From positions 124,001-188,000 of the forward strand of contig NZ_JAKSXY010000125.1 of assembly GCF_022829445.1 (NCBI RefSeq): a DNA stretch of 64,000 bases, in the 5' to 3' direction. Each line of letters begins with the position of its first letter. The stretch's first letter is position 1. Positions 26,546 through 35,970 of this stretch are shown one piece after another. Origin of the DNA: Methylobacterium sp. J-068. Its GTDB lineage: Bacteria > Pseudomonadota > Alphaproteobacteria > Rhizobiales > Beijerinckiaceae. The translations under genes and the position numbers were made by a program. The notes under the pieces were generated by a model, which was not told the origin of the DNA, ran no database searches, and saw nothing but the letters and a program-made list of their open reading frames with translations.

Positions 26546-27061
26546 CTAAGCGGCGGCGTCGATGATCCGGTCGAGGCGCATCCGCGTGATCGCCGCGATC
26601 TCGCCGAGCGCCGCTTCCGCCTCGGTCGCCGCATCGCGGGCGAGCCGCTGCTCGAACAGGGCCAGGATCTCGTCCCGACCGCGGCCGCGCACCGCGACGA
26701 TGAACGGGAAGCCGAATGTCGTCCGGTAGGCCGCGTTCAGGCGATCGAACCGGTCGAGATCGGCCGCGCTCAGGCGGTCGAGCCCGGCGCTGCCCTGCTC
26801 GCTCGCCGAATCCGCCGTCATGCTGCGTGCCCGCGCCTCCGGTCCCGCGAGCTCGGGGTGCCCGTTGAGGAAGGCGAGCCGCTCCGTCTCGGCGGCGTCC
26901 CGCACCGCGCGGATCATCGCGGCGTGCAGATGGGCGACGCTCGCGAACGGCCGGGCGGCGAAGGCGCGCTCCGCCACCCAGGGCGCATGCTCGAAGGTCT
27001 CCCCGAGAAGCGCGACGAAGCTTTCACGGTCGAGGGCGTTGACGGTGGCGATGTCCGGCAT
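26546..27061 (-). CDS. uraD: 2-oxo-4-hydroxy-4-carboxy-5-ureidoimidazoline (OHCU) decarboxylase
   Basis: A 171-residue OHCU decarboxylase, the third step from urate to (S)-allantoin. The catalytic motif GHPEL (His68-Pro69-Glu70) and the substrate-site stretch YRTTFGFPFIVAVRG are present, and the all-helical length fits. It sits 11 bases downstream of the HIU hydrolase gene, so the two sequential enzymes are co-transcribed. Confidence 0.93.
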   Translation of the reverse strand: MPDIATVNALDRESFVALLGETFEHAPWVAERAFAARPFASVAHLHAAMIRAVRDAAETERLAFLNGHPELAGPEARARSMTADSASEQGSAGLDRLSAADLDRFDRLNAAYRTTFGFPFIVAVRGRGRDEILALFEQRLARDAATEAEAALGEIAAITRMRLDRIIDAAA

Positions 27062-27072
27062 CGGTGTTTGGC

Positions 27073-27426
27073 TCAGCTTCCGCGATAGGTGGTGCAACTG
27101 CCCGGCGTGCAGAGCAGGGGCACGTGATAATGCTGCTTCACGTCGAAGATCGCGAACCGCACCACCGCGTTGTCCACGAAGGGCTCGCCCGCGCCGGCAT
27201 CGGGCAGGCTCCGAAAGTAGGCGTCGGTGTGGAATTCCAACTGGTACTCGCCGACCCGCGCGTCCGCCGCAGCGACGACCGGCCCGTCGGTGCGGCCGTC
27301 GGCATTGGTGATCATCGTCTTGACCATCCGCCAGGTCTCGCCCTCCCGGACCGAGAGTTCGATCTTGACGCCCGCCGCGGGCCGCCCGCGATCGGTGTCG
27401 AGGACATGTGTGCTGATCCCGGCCAT
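27073..27426 (-). CDS. hiuH: 5-hydroxyisourate hydrolase (transthyretin-like), cytoplasmic form
   Basis: A 117-residue HIU hydrolase. Active-site residues are seen as THVLD near the N-terminus (His7), the Arg in NADGRTDGP (Arg45), the His in KQHYHVPLL, and the C-terminal YRGS tetrapeptide that distinguishes the hydrolase from transthyretin. No signal peptide. It lies between a Tat-exported paralogue upstream and uraD downstream in one operon. Confidence 0.94.
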   Translation of the reverse strand: MAGISTHVLDTDRGRPAAGVKIELSVREGETWRMVKTMITNADGRTDGPVVAAADARVGEYQLEFHTDAYFRSLPDAGAGEPFVDNAVVRFAIFDVKQHYHVPLLCTPGSCTTYRGS

Positions 27427-27476
27427 CTGAGACTCCGTGGTGAGTGGATTGCGACGCCCGCGGAGCGGGCACGGCC

Positions 27477-28013
27477 CTAGCTGCCGCGATAATACGAGTA
27501 GCCCCAGGGCGAGAACAGGATCGGCAGGTGGTGGCGCTGGCCGACGTCGCGGATCACGAAGCGCACCGGCACCAGGCCGAGGAAGTTCGGGGTCGGCAGC
27601 TTGACGTCGAGGGCCCGGAAATAGGCGTCGAAGTGCATCAGCAACTCGTAGCGGCCGGCCTTGAAGGCCTCGTCGACCAGGAGCGGCTCCGTGGGACGGC
27701 CGGTGGGCGAGGTCGTCACCGTCTTGATCAGGCGGTAGGTGTCGCCCTCCCGGATCGACAGGTCGCAGACCATGCCGGCGCCGGGCGTGCCGTGGAAGTT
27801 GTCGATGGCGTGCATGGTCAGGCGCGGGGACAGACCCGCCTGCGAGGACGGCGCCGTGGTGAGCGTGCCGGGCTTGGGTGGCGCGGGATTCGGCGGGGCG
27901 GCGGTCTGGGGCGGACCCGCCTGTGCGAGCGCATCCGTGGTCGCGCCGGCCAGCACGGCACCACCGAAGCCGGCCCCGACAAGGCTACGGCGTGTCAGGG
28001 AATGTCGATCCAA
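27477..28013 (-). CDS. Tat-exported 5-hydroxyisourate hydrolase paralogue
   Basis: A 178-residue second HIU hydrolase. Residues 1-31 form a Tat signal (LTRRSLVGAGFGG with Arg8-Arg9; ALA before the likely cleavage site), followed by a Pro-rich linker (about 32-60) and a transthyretin-like domain. The catalytic pattern is retained: MHAID at the N-terminal His, an Arg in SPTGRPTEP, GQRHHLPIL, and the C-terminal YRGS. It is presumably active in the periplasm. It is followed after 50 bases by the cytoplasmic paralogue and preceded by an MFS transporter gene. Confidence 0.88.
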   Translation of the reverse strand: MDRHSLTRRSLVGAGFGGAVLAGATTDALAQAGPPQTAAPPNPAPPKPGTLTTAPSSQAGLSPRLTMHAIDNFHGTPGAGMVCDLSIREGDTYRLIKTVTTSPTGRPTEPLLVDEAFKAGRYELLMHFDAYFRALDVKLPTPNFLGLVPVRFVIRDVGQRHHLPILFSPWGYSYYRGS

Positions 28014-28056
28014 AGCGAACTCCTGGATTGTCTCGATGACGGGCGAACGGATCGGT

Positions 28057-29424
28057 TCAGGCCGGTTCGTGGGCCGCGCGCGCCGCTGCCCGGCGCTCCA
28101 GCGCCGGTGTGGCCGCTGGGATGAAGCGGAGGATCAGGAGGAGCGTGGCGAACTCGAAGGCGGCCACCAGCCACAGACCGGTGGAGACCGAGCCGGTCTG
28201 CTCACGCAGGTAGCCCATCGCTGAGGGAGCGCCGAAGCCGGCGAGGTTGGCGACCGAGTTGATCAGCGCAATGCCGGCCGCGGCCGCCGAGCCGGCGAGG
28301 AAGCGGCCCGGAATCTGCCAGAATACCGGGATCGCGCTCATCGTGCCGACGATCGCCAGGGCGAGGGCCAGCATGGCGAGGACCGGTTGCGACGGGATCA
28401 GGAAACCGACGGCCGCGATGGCGAGCGAGCCGATCAGCGCCGGCACGCCGCAATGCAACCGCGCCTCGCCCGTGCGGTCGGAATGGCGCCCGTTGAGAAT
28501 CATCCCGGCCCCGCCGCAGAGATAGGCGGCCGACATGATCCAGCCGACGGTGAGCGGGTCGGTGAAGCCGGCCTCGCGCACCACGCTCGGCCCGAAGAAA
28601 GTGAGCGCGGAATTGGCCGTGACGATGCAGAAGAAGATGGCGATGCACTGCCAGACGCGGACGTCCTTGAGGGACGCGACGATCCCGTGCTCGCGCGGGC
28701 CCAGGGCCGCCGCGTCGCGGGCGAGGTCCGCCTCGACCAGGGCCCGCTCGTCGGGCGAGAGCCAGCGGGCCTTCGATGGGCGGTCGGTCAGGTAGAACAG
28801 GGTGACGATGCCGGCCAGGATCGACGGGATTCCCTCCAGCAGGAAGACCCACTGCCACCCGGCCCAACCATTGACCCCGTTCATGCCGTTCAGGATCGCG
28901 CCCGCCAGGGGGCCGCCGATGACGCCGGCCAGGGCGGAGGCCGACATGAACAGGCCGAACACCTTGGCGCGCCGCTCGGTGGGGTACCAGTAGGTCAGGT
29001 ACAGGATCACGCCCGGATAGAATCCGGCCTCGAACACCCCGAGGAGGAAGCGCAGCACGTAGAAGAACGTCGGCGTCGTGACGAACATCATCGCCACGCA
29101 GCAGATTCCCCACAGGAAGGTGATCCGCGCGATGGTCTTGCGGGCACCGATATATTCGAGCAGCAGGTTGCTCGGAACTTCGCAGAGGAAATAACCGATA
29201 AAGAAGATGCCGGCACCGATTCCGTAGACGGTCTCGCTGAACTTGAGGTCGCTCAACATCTGGAGCTTGGCGAAGCCGATGTTGACGCGATCGATCCACG
29301 ACAGGATCCACAGGACCATCAGGAAGGGCAGCAGCCGAAGGGTGATCCGGCGGTAGGCTCCGTCGAGGGTGGCCGGCGGCTCGACGGATCGGGTCGTGGG
29401 GGTCGGATGCGCTTGGATCGTCAT
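28057..29424 (-). CDS. MFS transporter, anion:cation symporter (ACS) family
   Basis: A 455-residue major facilitator with 12 predicted helices. The first helix region (LPFLMVLWILSWIDRVNIGFA) and the FFIGYFLCEVPSN segment are typical of the ACS family, whose members import organic anions such as dicarboxylates, glucarate, phthalate or allantoate. As the first gene of an operon with two HIU hydrolases and uraD, it may bring in a purine breakdown product such as urate or allantoin (inference). The C-terminal tail is Ala/Arg-rich. Confidence 0.88.
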   Translation of the reverse strand: MTIQAHPTPTTRSVEPPATLDGAYRRITLRLLPFLMVLWILSWIDRVNIGFAKLQMLSDLKFSETVYGIGAGIFFIGYFLCEVPSNLLLEYIGARKTIARITFLWGICCVAMMFVTTPTFFYVLRFLLGVFEAGFYPGVILYLTYWYPTERRAKVFGLFMSASALAGVIGGPLAGAILNGMNGVNGWAGWQWVFLLEGIPSILAGIVTLFYLTDRPSKARWLSPDERALVEADLARDAAALGPREHGIVASLKDVRVWQCIAIFFCIVTANSALTFFGPSVVREAGFTDPLTVGWIMSAAYLCGGAGMILNGRHSDRTGEARLHCGVPALIGSLAIAAVGFLIPSQPVLAMLALALAIVGTMSAIPVFWQIPGRFLAGSAAAAGIALINSVANLAGFGAPSAMGYLREQTGSVSTGLWLVAAFEFATLLLILRFIPAATPALERRAAARAAHEPA

Positions 29425-29671
29425 CGCTCGTCCTGCGGACCGGCCGGAATATCGGCGATTCTATCGACCCGCGCTGCGGTCAAGTCTCGCAAAGATCAGA
29501 CCAGAACGCAAAGCCGGCGCATCGACGACGGGTTGCTTCGGCAAGGCTTCGAACCGGGAGGCGGGGCCCGCGTCACGGGGCATCACGGACCGGATCCGAG
29601 ACATCGCACGGACGCGGTCGGGCGGCGGAACCGAACCGATCCCGCCGCCCGCGTCCGCCGTCGATCGGGTC

Positions 29672-31009
29672 TCAGAACTTGCGCACGAGCGGCGCCGGCG
29701 CGGCGGCGACGGGCTCGCCGAAGACGTAGCGGAAGCCCACCGAGACGATGTCGGCGCTGCTGTCGGCCACGCCCGCGAAGACGACGTTCTGGACGTTGTA
29801 GTCGCGGCCGGCGCCGGTGAGGATGCGGCCCTTGTCCACGAAGAAGTGCGAGTAGGCGAGGTTCAGGGTCAGCTTCTCGTTCCAGCGGTAGCTCGCGCCG
29901 ACGGACACGTTCACCCGGTCGGCGTCGGGCAGGCGCACGGAGCGGTTGGTGAAGTCGATCGGCGAGACCTCATAGGCGACGCCCGCCCGCACGGTCAGGG
30001 CCGGCGACCAATCGTACTCGGCGCCGATGGCGTAGGTGTAACCGTCCTTGTAGTTCAGCGGCAGCGCCGAGGCCGGGGTGAGCAGGCCGACCGGGACGAT
30101 GGCGACGTTCTTCAGGCGGCTCCAATTGTCCCACTCGAAACCGAGATTGATGCGGGTGACCGGGTTGATCGCCTGGGTCAGGCCCACCGTGATCTTTTCG
30201 GGCGTGTTCAGGTTCGCCACGACCGGGCCGCTGAGGATCGCGGCGGCGCCGGGCAGGGTCAGCGAACCCGAGATGTCGTGATGGACGGAGGAGCGGTATC
30301 CGACGCCGAAGGCGGTCCCGGCCCAGGGGGTGATCAGCGCGCCGGCCGTGAATCCGACGCCCCAGGAATCGCCCTTCAGGATCGAGCTCGGCAGGTTCGC
30401 CGGGTTGAAGACGGGCGAGGTGATCTGCGCCTGCTTCAGGGTGAGCTTGAAGTACTCGATGTTCGGGCCGGCGGCGACGGAGAGCCACTCGTTGACCTTG
30501 AAGCCGATCACCGGGTTGAAGGCGAGGGTGAAGATCCGGTTCGAGCGCCCGTAGAGTTCGCCCGCCCAGGTATCGCGCGGCTTCGTCACGAGGCCGAACG
30601 GGGCCCCGGTCTGGATGCCGATCCAGAGCCGGTCGTTGAGCTGGTAGGAGGTGGCGCCCGCCGGCACCACGGCGCCCTGGCCGATGTCGCCGCTGTCGCC
30701 GAGCCGCGAGAAGGCCGGGTTGGTGCCCGCCTCCGGCGTGATCTTGCCCGAGAGGTTGATGAGGCTGAGATTCTGCTCCGTGACCCAGCCCGGACGCATC
30801 GTCACGGTCGCGGGGTTCCAGAACATCGACGAGACGCCGCCGGAGCCGGACGCCGTGCCCGCGAAGGCCACGCCCTGTGCCTCGGTGCTCTGCTCGCGGA
30901 TGCCGAAGGCACCGGCCGAGGCGCCGCTCACGCTGGCGGTCAGAAGGGCGATCGAGGCACCCGAGAGCGCCCAATTGCGAAGAGAACGGCTCCGAATCGT
31001 GCCCGTCAT
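29672..31009 (-). CDS. OmpP1/FadL-type outer-membrane transporter
   Basis: A 445-residue outer-membrane barrel. A signal peptide (residues 1-33) is followed by GAFGIREQSTEAQGVAFAG, the FadL-family hatch region, then alternating beta-strands to a C-terminal Phe (VRKF). FadL proteins bring long-chain fatty acids or other hydrophobic molecules across the outer membrane. ATG 31009 is used; an ATG 18 bases upstream is possible. No fatty-acid operon surrounds it. It is divergent from the FAH-family gene across a 412-base gap. Confidence 0.9.
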   Translation of the reverse strand: MTGTIRSRSLRNWALSGASIALLTASVSGASAGAFGIREQSTEAQGVAFAGTASGSGGVSSMFWNPATVTMRPGWVTEQNLSLINLSGKITPEAGTNPAFSRLGDSGDIGQGAVVPAGATSYQLNDRLWIGIQTGAPFGLVTKPRDTWAGELYGRSNRIFTLAFNPVIGFKVNEWLSVAAGPNIEYFKLTLKQAQITSPVFNPANLPSSILKGDSWGVGFTAGALITPWAGTAFGVGYRSSVHHDISGSLTLPGAAAILSGPVVANLNTPEKITVGLTQAINPVTRINLGFEWDNWSRLKNVAIVPVGLLTPASALPLNYKDGYTYAIGAEYDWSPALTVRAGVAYEVSPIDFTNRSVRLPDADRVNVSVGASYRWNEKLTLNLAYSHFFVDKGRILTGAGRDYNVQNVVFAGVADSSADIVSVGFRYVFGEPVAAAPAPLVRKF

Positions 31010-31421
31010 GACGTGAGACCCACCCATTTTGTGGTGCTCGCTTGTTCCGACCCGATTGGGCCGGCCCCGCACCTTGGATGTGACAATGACGTGCGCGCCG
31101 CGACTGCGCAATCCTGCGGACGGATCGCGTAAATCAAGTAAAAATCGAAATTATACTGGAGTTGGCGTGATATTGCCGCCGCGTCTTCATCTCGGTGATG
31201 ATACCGGCAGAATGGTTCACATCTAAACTCTCGCGGCCGTGAGTAAGCGCCCGCTCAGAAAATGCGCTGCCGCCGCATCTCCGGGCAGCACTGTGACCTT
31301 TGGGTGACAAATCCGGTGCCGCGCATGGCCGGATGCGTGCCGATCAGGCGATCCGCCCCTTGCCGCGGACACCCATCCGATCGATGTGACGCGGGCAGGA
31401 GCGAGCGCGGAGACACGAGCG
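31010..31421. other. Divergent promoter region with an AT-rich core
   Basis: About 412 bases between the FadL-type gene and the FAH-family gene. Bases 31125-31240 are clearly richer in A+T than the neighbourhood and contain TATAAT on the minus strand (31155-31150), a plausible -10 for the FadL-type gene. No gene or structured RNA was recognised. Confidence 0.5.
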
Positions 31422-32306
31422 ATGAAACTGGTACGTCATGGCGCGAGCGGCGACGAGAAACCCGGTCTCGTCGATGCGCGGGGTGGCTTGCGGGACCTTT
31501 CGGCCCATGTCCGGGACATCGCCGGCCCGAACCTGTCGCGCGAGACTCTGGACCGCCTGCGCCTGATCGATCCGGAGAGCCTACCGCTGCTGCCGGCCGG
31601 CACGCGCCTCGGCCCCTGCGTCGGGGCCACGCGCAACGTCGTCGCCATCGGCCTGAACTTCACCGACCACGCCGCCGAGATCGGCGCGCCGATCCCGCCC
31701 GAGCCCATCCTCTTCAACAAGGCGCCCTCGTGCCTCGCCGGGGCGAACGACCGAGTGATCCTGCCCAAGGGCTCGGCCAAGACCGACTGGGAGGTCGAGC
31801 TCGCGCTAGTGATCGGCGCGCGGGCCTCCTACGTCCACGCCAACGAGGCCCTGTCCTACGTGGCGGGCGCCTGCATCTGCAACGACGTCTCCGAGCGCGA
31901 GTACCAGATGGAGCGCGGCGGCACCTGGGCGAAGGGCAAGGGCTGCCCGACCTTCGGACCCCTCGGCCCCTGGCTCGTGACCCTCGACGAGATCCCGGAC
32001 CTCGGCAAGCTGGGGATGTGGCTCGACGTCAACGGCACCCGGATGCAGACCGGCTCCACCGCCACGATGATCTTCGACGCGGCGCAACTCGTCGCCTACG
32101 TCTCGCACTTCATGATGCTGGAGCCCGGCGACGTCATCACCACGGGAACGCCGCCCGGCGTCGGCATGGCGCGCAAGCCCCCGCGCTTCCTGCGCAGCGG
32201 CGACGTCGTCACCCTGGGCATCGACGGTCTCGGCGACCAGCGCCAGGAGATCGTCGCCTTCGACGACTGGACCGCGAAGGTCGCGGCGGGCGAGCCGACG
32301 AACTGA
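31422..32306 (+). CDS. Fumarylacetoacetate hydrolase (FAH) family protein
   Basis: A 294-residue FAH-fold protein. The metal-binding acidic residues appear as WEVELALVIG (Glu124, Glu126) and NDVSERE (Asp155), with the conserved GLNFTDHAAE upstream and TGTPPGVGMARKP near the C-terminus. Members of this group act as acylpyruvases, 2-hydroxyhepta-2,4-diene-1,7-dioate isomerases or oxaloacetate decarboxylases; sequence alone does not choose. ATG 31422 gives a family-length protein and has GGAGAC upstream. Confidence 0.88.
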   Translation: MKLVRHGASGDEKPGLVDARGGLRDLSAHVRDIAGPNLSRETLDRLRLIDPESLPLLPAGTRLGPCVGATRNVVAIGLNFTDHAAEIGAPIPPEPILFNKAPSCLAGANDRVILPKGSAKTDWEVELALVIGARASYVHANEALSYVAGACICNDVSEREYQMERGGTWAKGKGCPTFGPLGPWLVTLDEIPDLGKLGMWLDVNGTRMQTGSTATMIFDAAQLVAYVSHFMMLEPGDVITTGTPPGVGMARKPPRFLRSGDVVTLGIDGLGDQRQEIVAFDDWTAKVAAGEPTN

Positions 32307-32371
32307 GGCGCGCGCCCGGCTCGCGCATTAGGCCGGCTTGATTTTCCGGCCGAGATTCGCCTCATGGGGGC

Positions 32372-33391
32372 ATGATCGAGACGCTCGCCGCCCTCCCCTC
32401 CGCCCCGGCCCTGGATATCTCCGCCATCCGTCACGACTGGACGGTGGCCGAGATCCAGGCGATCCACGACCTGCCGCTGCTCGACCTCGTGTTCCGGGCC
32501 GCGCAGGTCCATCGCGCGCACAACGACCCGGCCGACATCCAGCGGGCGAGCCTGCTGTCGATCAAGACCGGCGGCTGCCCCGAGGATTGCGCCTATTGCC
32601 CGCAATCGGCGCACCACAAGGGCACCGGCATGGCCCGCGAGCGCCTGATGCCGGTGGACGCCGTGCTGCGCGAGGCGGCGGAGGCGAAGGCCGCCGGGGC
32701 GCACCGGTTCTGCATGGGCGCGGCCTGGCGCCAGCCGAAGGACGGACCGGAATTCGACGCGGTGCTGGCGATGGTGCGCGGCGTGCGCGGCCTCGGGATG
32801 GAGGCCTGCGTCACGCTCGGGATGCTCACGCCCTCGCAGGCGGGGCGCCTCGCGGAGGCCGGGCTGACCTCCTACAATCACAACCTGGACACCGGCCCCG
32901 AGTTCTACGGCGACATCATCTCGACGCGGACCTACGCAGACCGCCTCGACACCCTGCAGAACGTGCGCGACGCCGGCATCGGTCTCTGCTGCGGCGGCAT
33001 CGTGGGCATGGGCGAGGGCGTGAAGGACCGCGCCGGCATGCTCCAGGTGCTCGCCAACCACGCGCCCCACCCCGAGAGCGTGCCGATCAACGCCCTGGTG
33101 GCGGTGGAGGGCACGCCGCTGGAGGATCGTCCGCCGGTCGACCCCCTCGACCTCGTGCGCATGTGTGCCACCGCCCGCATCGTGATGCCGCGCGCCCGCG
33201 TCCGTCTCAGCGCCGGCCGCAAGGGACTCACCCGCGAGGCGCAGATCCTGTGCTTCCTGGCGGGCGCGAACTCGATCTTTTACGGCGAGCGCCTGCTCAC
33301 CACTGCCAACAACGAGACCGATTCCGACGCCGAGCTCCTGCGCGACATCGGCATCGCCGTGCCGGGTCTGACGCTGGCGGCCGCCGAGTAG
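32372..33391 (+). CDS. bioB: Biotin synthase
   Basis: A 339-residue radical-SAM enzyme that inserts sulfur into dethiobiotin. The [4Fe-4S] motif CPEDCAYC gives Cys69, Cys73 and Cys76, and the [2Fe-2S] cluster ligands occur in FCMGA, ACVTLG and GLCCGGI. The YNHNLDT segment and the SAGRK motif near the C-terminus are intact. It is alone rather than in a bioFDA cluster. Its end is followed by a structured repeat. Confidence 0.96.
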   Translation: MIETLAALPSAPALDISAIRHDWTVAEIQAIHDLPLLDLVFRAAQVHRAHNDPADIQRASLLSIKTGGCPEDCAYCPQSAHHKGTGMARERLMPVDAVLREAAEAKAAGAHRFCMGAAWRQPKDGPEFDAVLAMVRGVRGLGMEACVTLGMLTPSQAGRLAEAGLTSYNHNLDTGPEFYGDIISTRTYADRLDTLQNVRDAGIGLCCGGIVGMGEGVKDRAGMLQVLANHAPHPESVPINALVAVEGTPLEDRPPVDPLDLVRMCATARIVMPRARVRLSAGRKGLTREAQILCFLAGANSIFYGERLLTTANNETDSDAELLRDIGIAVPGLTLAAAE

Positions 33392-33413
33392 GGGCTTTCC
33401 CGTCTTATGCCGG

Positions 33414-33481
33414 ACCCCGATGAGCATGATTCATCGAGGTCTGCCCGCGGCGGCGGCGGGCGTCCGCCGAACCTCGATGAG
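33414..33481. repeat. Second intergenic repeat family, copy C (3' of bioB)
   Basis: Reads CCCGATGAGCATGATTCATCGAGG at the left (a hairpin with stem GATGA/TCATC), a GC-rich middle, and ACCTCGATGAG at the right. The right end repeats the left-end sequence, and both complement the central TCATCGAGGT. Homologous to 52653-52726. Confidence 0.75.
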
Positions 33482-33489
33482 GCCGAGGA

Positions 33490-34977
33490 TCAGACAGCCG
33501 GATCCGGAATGACGATCCGGAAGCAGGTCCCCACGGCCGTCTCGTCGAGCGTGAGCGTACCGCCGTTGAGCTGGATCAGCTCCGAGGCGATGGCGAGCCC
33601 GAGGCCCGTCCCGCCCGAGCGCGAGGAGCCCTTGAACGGGCTGAACAGGTGCTCGCGCGCCCGCGCGGGCAGGCCCGGGCCGTTATCCGCCACAAGGATC
33701 GTGGTGGCGGCGCCGATTCCGGTCGCGCCGCGCCGGGCCTCGATCGTGATGGTCGGATCGCTGCGGGCTCGTGCCTCGTGGTCGGAGGCGGGCTGCGCGA
33801 GCGCCTGCACCGCGTTGCGGACGATGTTGGCGAGCGCGCGGGAGAACTGCTCCGGGTCGACGCAGATGCGCAGGCCTTTCGGGCAAACCTCCCGGATCAC
33901 GATGTTCGTTTCGCGCTCGCGGCCGGACAGGTCGGCCTGCTCGGCGATGATGGGGGCGAGCGCGACGAGGCGGCGATTCGGATTGCGCTCCGTCGCGCGG
34001 CCATAGGCCAGGGTCTCCTCGCAAAACCGGATCGCGCGATCCAGAGTCAGTACCAGGCGGGGCGCGACGCGCTGCACGAGGGGGTCGGCGACGCCGTCGA
34101 GGCGGTCGCTGAGAAGCTGGGCGGTCGTCAGCAGGTTGCGCAGTTCGTGGTTGATCTTGCTCACCGAGAGACCGAGCCCGGCGAGACGGCGCTTCTCGCG
34201 CAGCTCTCCCGCCAGCGCCGTCTCCATCCGGCCGAGCGCGATCTCCGCGTGCCCGATCTCGTCCGTGCGCCGCGAGGGCACCATGATGCCGTCGATGGCC
34301 TCGGGGTCCTCGGCGAACTCGGTGATGTTGTGCACGAGCCGGCGCACGGGCCGCACGATCGCGCGCTGCAGGATGAGGAAGATGAGCCCCGCCACCGCCG
34401 CCGCGATCGCCAACGATGAAAGGGCGAGCCGGATGGCGAAGGCCGCGACCGCGTCGCGGAAGGGCTCGGGGTCGATCAGGATCTCGACGAGGTCGAAGTC
34501 GTCGCGCCCATGGCCGATGACGCGGACGGGAAGGGGCGAGTCGAACAGGAGCGTCCGCACCAATCCCCTGATCGAGGTGATCCAGTTGATCTCGCGCAGG
34601 TCGATGAGTTCGGACACCGCCTCCGGCACGGTCTCGTCGGCGAGCAGGCGCCGCGTGCCGTTGCCCTTCACCGCGATGGCGCGGGCACCGACGCCGGCGA
34701 GGAGGCGCTGTGCCAGCCGTTCGGAGACGTGTTGGTCCGGTGCCGCGTCGAGCACCAGGGCGGCGACCTGCGCGGCCGCGATCCGGTCCGACAGCCACAT
34801 CCGGCGGTAATTCGCGACGGTGGGCACGTAGACCAGCACCTCGACAAGGGCGACGAAGGCGACGGTCAGCAGAAAGAGGCGGCCGGAAAGGCCGAGATGC
34901 CGCCCGAGGCCGCGCCCGGCCGGCGAAGCGGCGGCGGCGACGTCCGGCTCGAACGCGACACGCGAATTCACACCCAT
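33490..34977 (-). CDS. Membrane sensor histidine kinase
   Basis: A 495-residue kinase: transmembrane helix (about 32-54), periplasmic sensor (about 55-165), second helix (about 180-205), HAMP linker (about 206-262), dimerisation/phospho-acceptor helix with His277 in SKINHELRNLL, and an ATPase domain with N-box IVRNAVQAL, G1 box VADNGPGLP, and G2 box GTGLGLAIA. The H-box lacks the usual Pro of HELRTPL (HELRNLL), as in the HPK4/NtrB-like groups. No response regulator is adjacent, so partner and signal are unknown. Confidence 0.92.
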   Translation of the reverse strand: MGVNSRVAFEPDVAAAASPAGRGLGRHLGLSGRLFLLTVAFVALVEVLVYVPTVANYRRMWLSDRIAAAQVAALVLDAAPDQHVSERLAQRLLAGVGARAIAVKGNGTRRLLADETVPEAVSELIDLREINWITSIRGLVRTLLFDSPLPVRVIGHGRDDFDLVEILIDPEPFRDAVAAFAIRLALSSLAIAAAVAGLIFLILQRAIVRPVRRLVHNITEFAEDPEAIDGIMVPSRRTDEIGHAEIALGRMETALAGELREKRRLAGLGLSVSKINHELRNLLTTAQLLSDRLDGVADPLVQRVAPRLVLTLDRAIRFCEETLAYGRATERNPNRRLVALAPIIAEQADLSGRERETNIVIREVCPKGLRICVDPEQFSRALANIVRNAVQALAQPASDHEARARSDPTITIEARRGATGIGAATTILVADNGPGLPARAREHLFSPFKGSSRSGGTGLGLAIASELIQLNGGTLTLDETAVGTCFRIVIPDPAV

Positions 34978-35163
34978 CTCGATTCTTCGGGTTCCCGGTG
35001 TCCGACTGGCGCAGCGAGTGTCGGCGTGAGGCTCATCCGGTGGTCGATCCGGCTGCGGGTGAGGAGCGGCGGCGGTCTGCGTCTCTGCGCCACCAACGCT
35101 CAAGATCCCATTAGGCTGCCACAGGGTACACAATACTTTGATCAGACTTATGGCCAAAATCGA

Positions 35164-35970
35164 TCAGGAATTCATCGGCTCGCGCCGGTTGAAACGGCGC
35201 CGGAGGAACACCGAGAGCAGCGCGAAGGCCGCGAGCGCGGCGAGGCCCGCCACCATCTTCGGGGTCACGAGGTCGCGCAGGGTCAGGGCGTTCTCGCAAT
35301 CGAGCCCGCCGGCCGAAAGGCAGGCGGCCTTGGCGGTCTCGTGGACCCGAACCACGTCCTCGATCGCCGCCCCGGTGGACGCGTAGACGAACACGCCCGG
35401 CAGCAGCCCCACCAGGGTCGCGAGCACGAAGGTGCTGCGCTTCACGCCGAAGGCGGCCGGCGCGAGGTTCGTCATCCAGAAGGGGAAGATCGGAAGAAGG
35501 CGCAGGAACGCGATGTAGCCGAAGGCATCCGCGCGAAAGCCGGCGGCGAGGCTCGCGAGGCGCGGCCCGGCCCGGCGCAGCAGCAGGTCGGCGGCCGCAC
35601 CGCGCCCGATGGTGAAGACGATGGCCGCGCCCGTCGTCGCGGACGCGAGCGCGATCAGGGCGCCCGGCACGATGCCGAACAGGAATCCGCACAGCATCGT
35701 CAGGAACAGCGAGGCCGGCACGGAGACGACCACGGCGCCGACATAGACGAGGTAGGCCACCACCATGGCGCGAAACCGGTCCTCGGCCACCCAGGCGTTG
35801 AGCCAGGCGCGGGACGCCAGGAGCCGGTCGAGGCTGAGGAGGTGCGAGGCGCCCGAGACCAGCACGGCGACCGAGGCACCCACGAGCAGCAGCAGGGGAA
35901 GCCAGCGCAGCCACCGCCGCAGCCACGTGGGCTCGGGCGGCTCCATTGCGGGGGGCGCGGGCGCGCTCAC
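35164..35970 (-). CDS. TVP38/TMEM64 (DedA-related, VTT-domain) membrane protein
   Basis: A 268-residue integral membrane protein with about six hydrophobic segments. The VTT/SNARE-associated core spans about residues 75-200: PASLFLTMLCGFLFG followed by GAAIVFTIGRGAA, then RLLPIFPFWMTNLAPAAFG. Members are now thought to act in lipid movement across membranes. Its GTG start overlaps the stop codon of the upstream methyltransferase gene (GTGA), so the two are translationally coupled. Confidence 0.87.
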   Translation of the reverse strand: MSAPAPPAMEPPEPTWLRRWLRWLPLLLLVGASVAVLVSGASHLLSLDRLLASRAWLNAWVAEDRFRAMVVAYLVYVGAVVVSVPASLFLTMLCGFLFGIVPGALIALASATTGAAIVFTIGRGAAADLLLRRAGPRLASLAAGFRADAFGYIAFLRLLPIFPFWMTNLAPAAFGVKRSTFVLATLVGLLPGVFVYASTGAAIEDVVRVHETAKAACLSAGGLDCENALTLRDLVTPKMVAGLAALAAFALLSVFLRRRFNRREPMNS

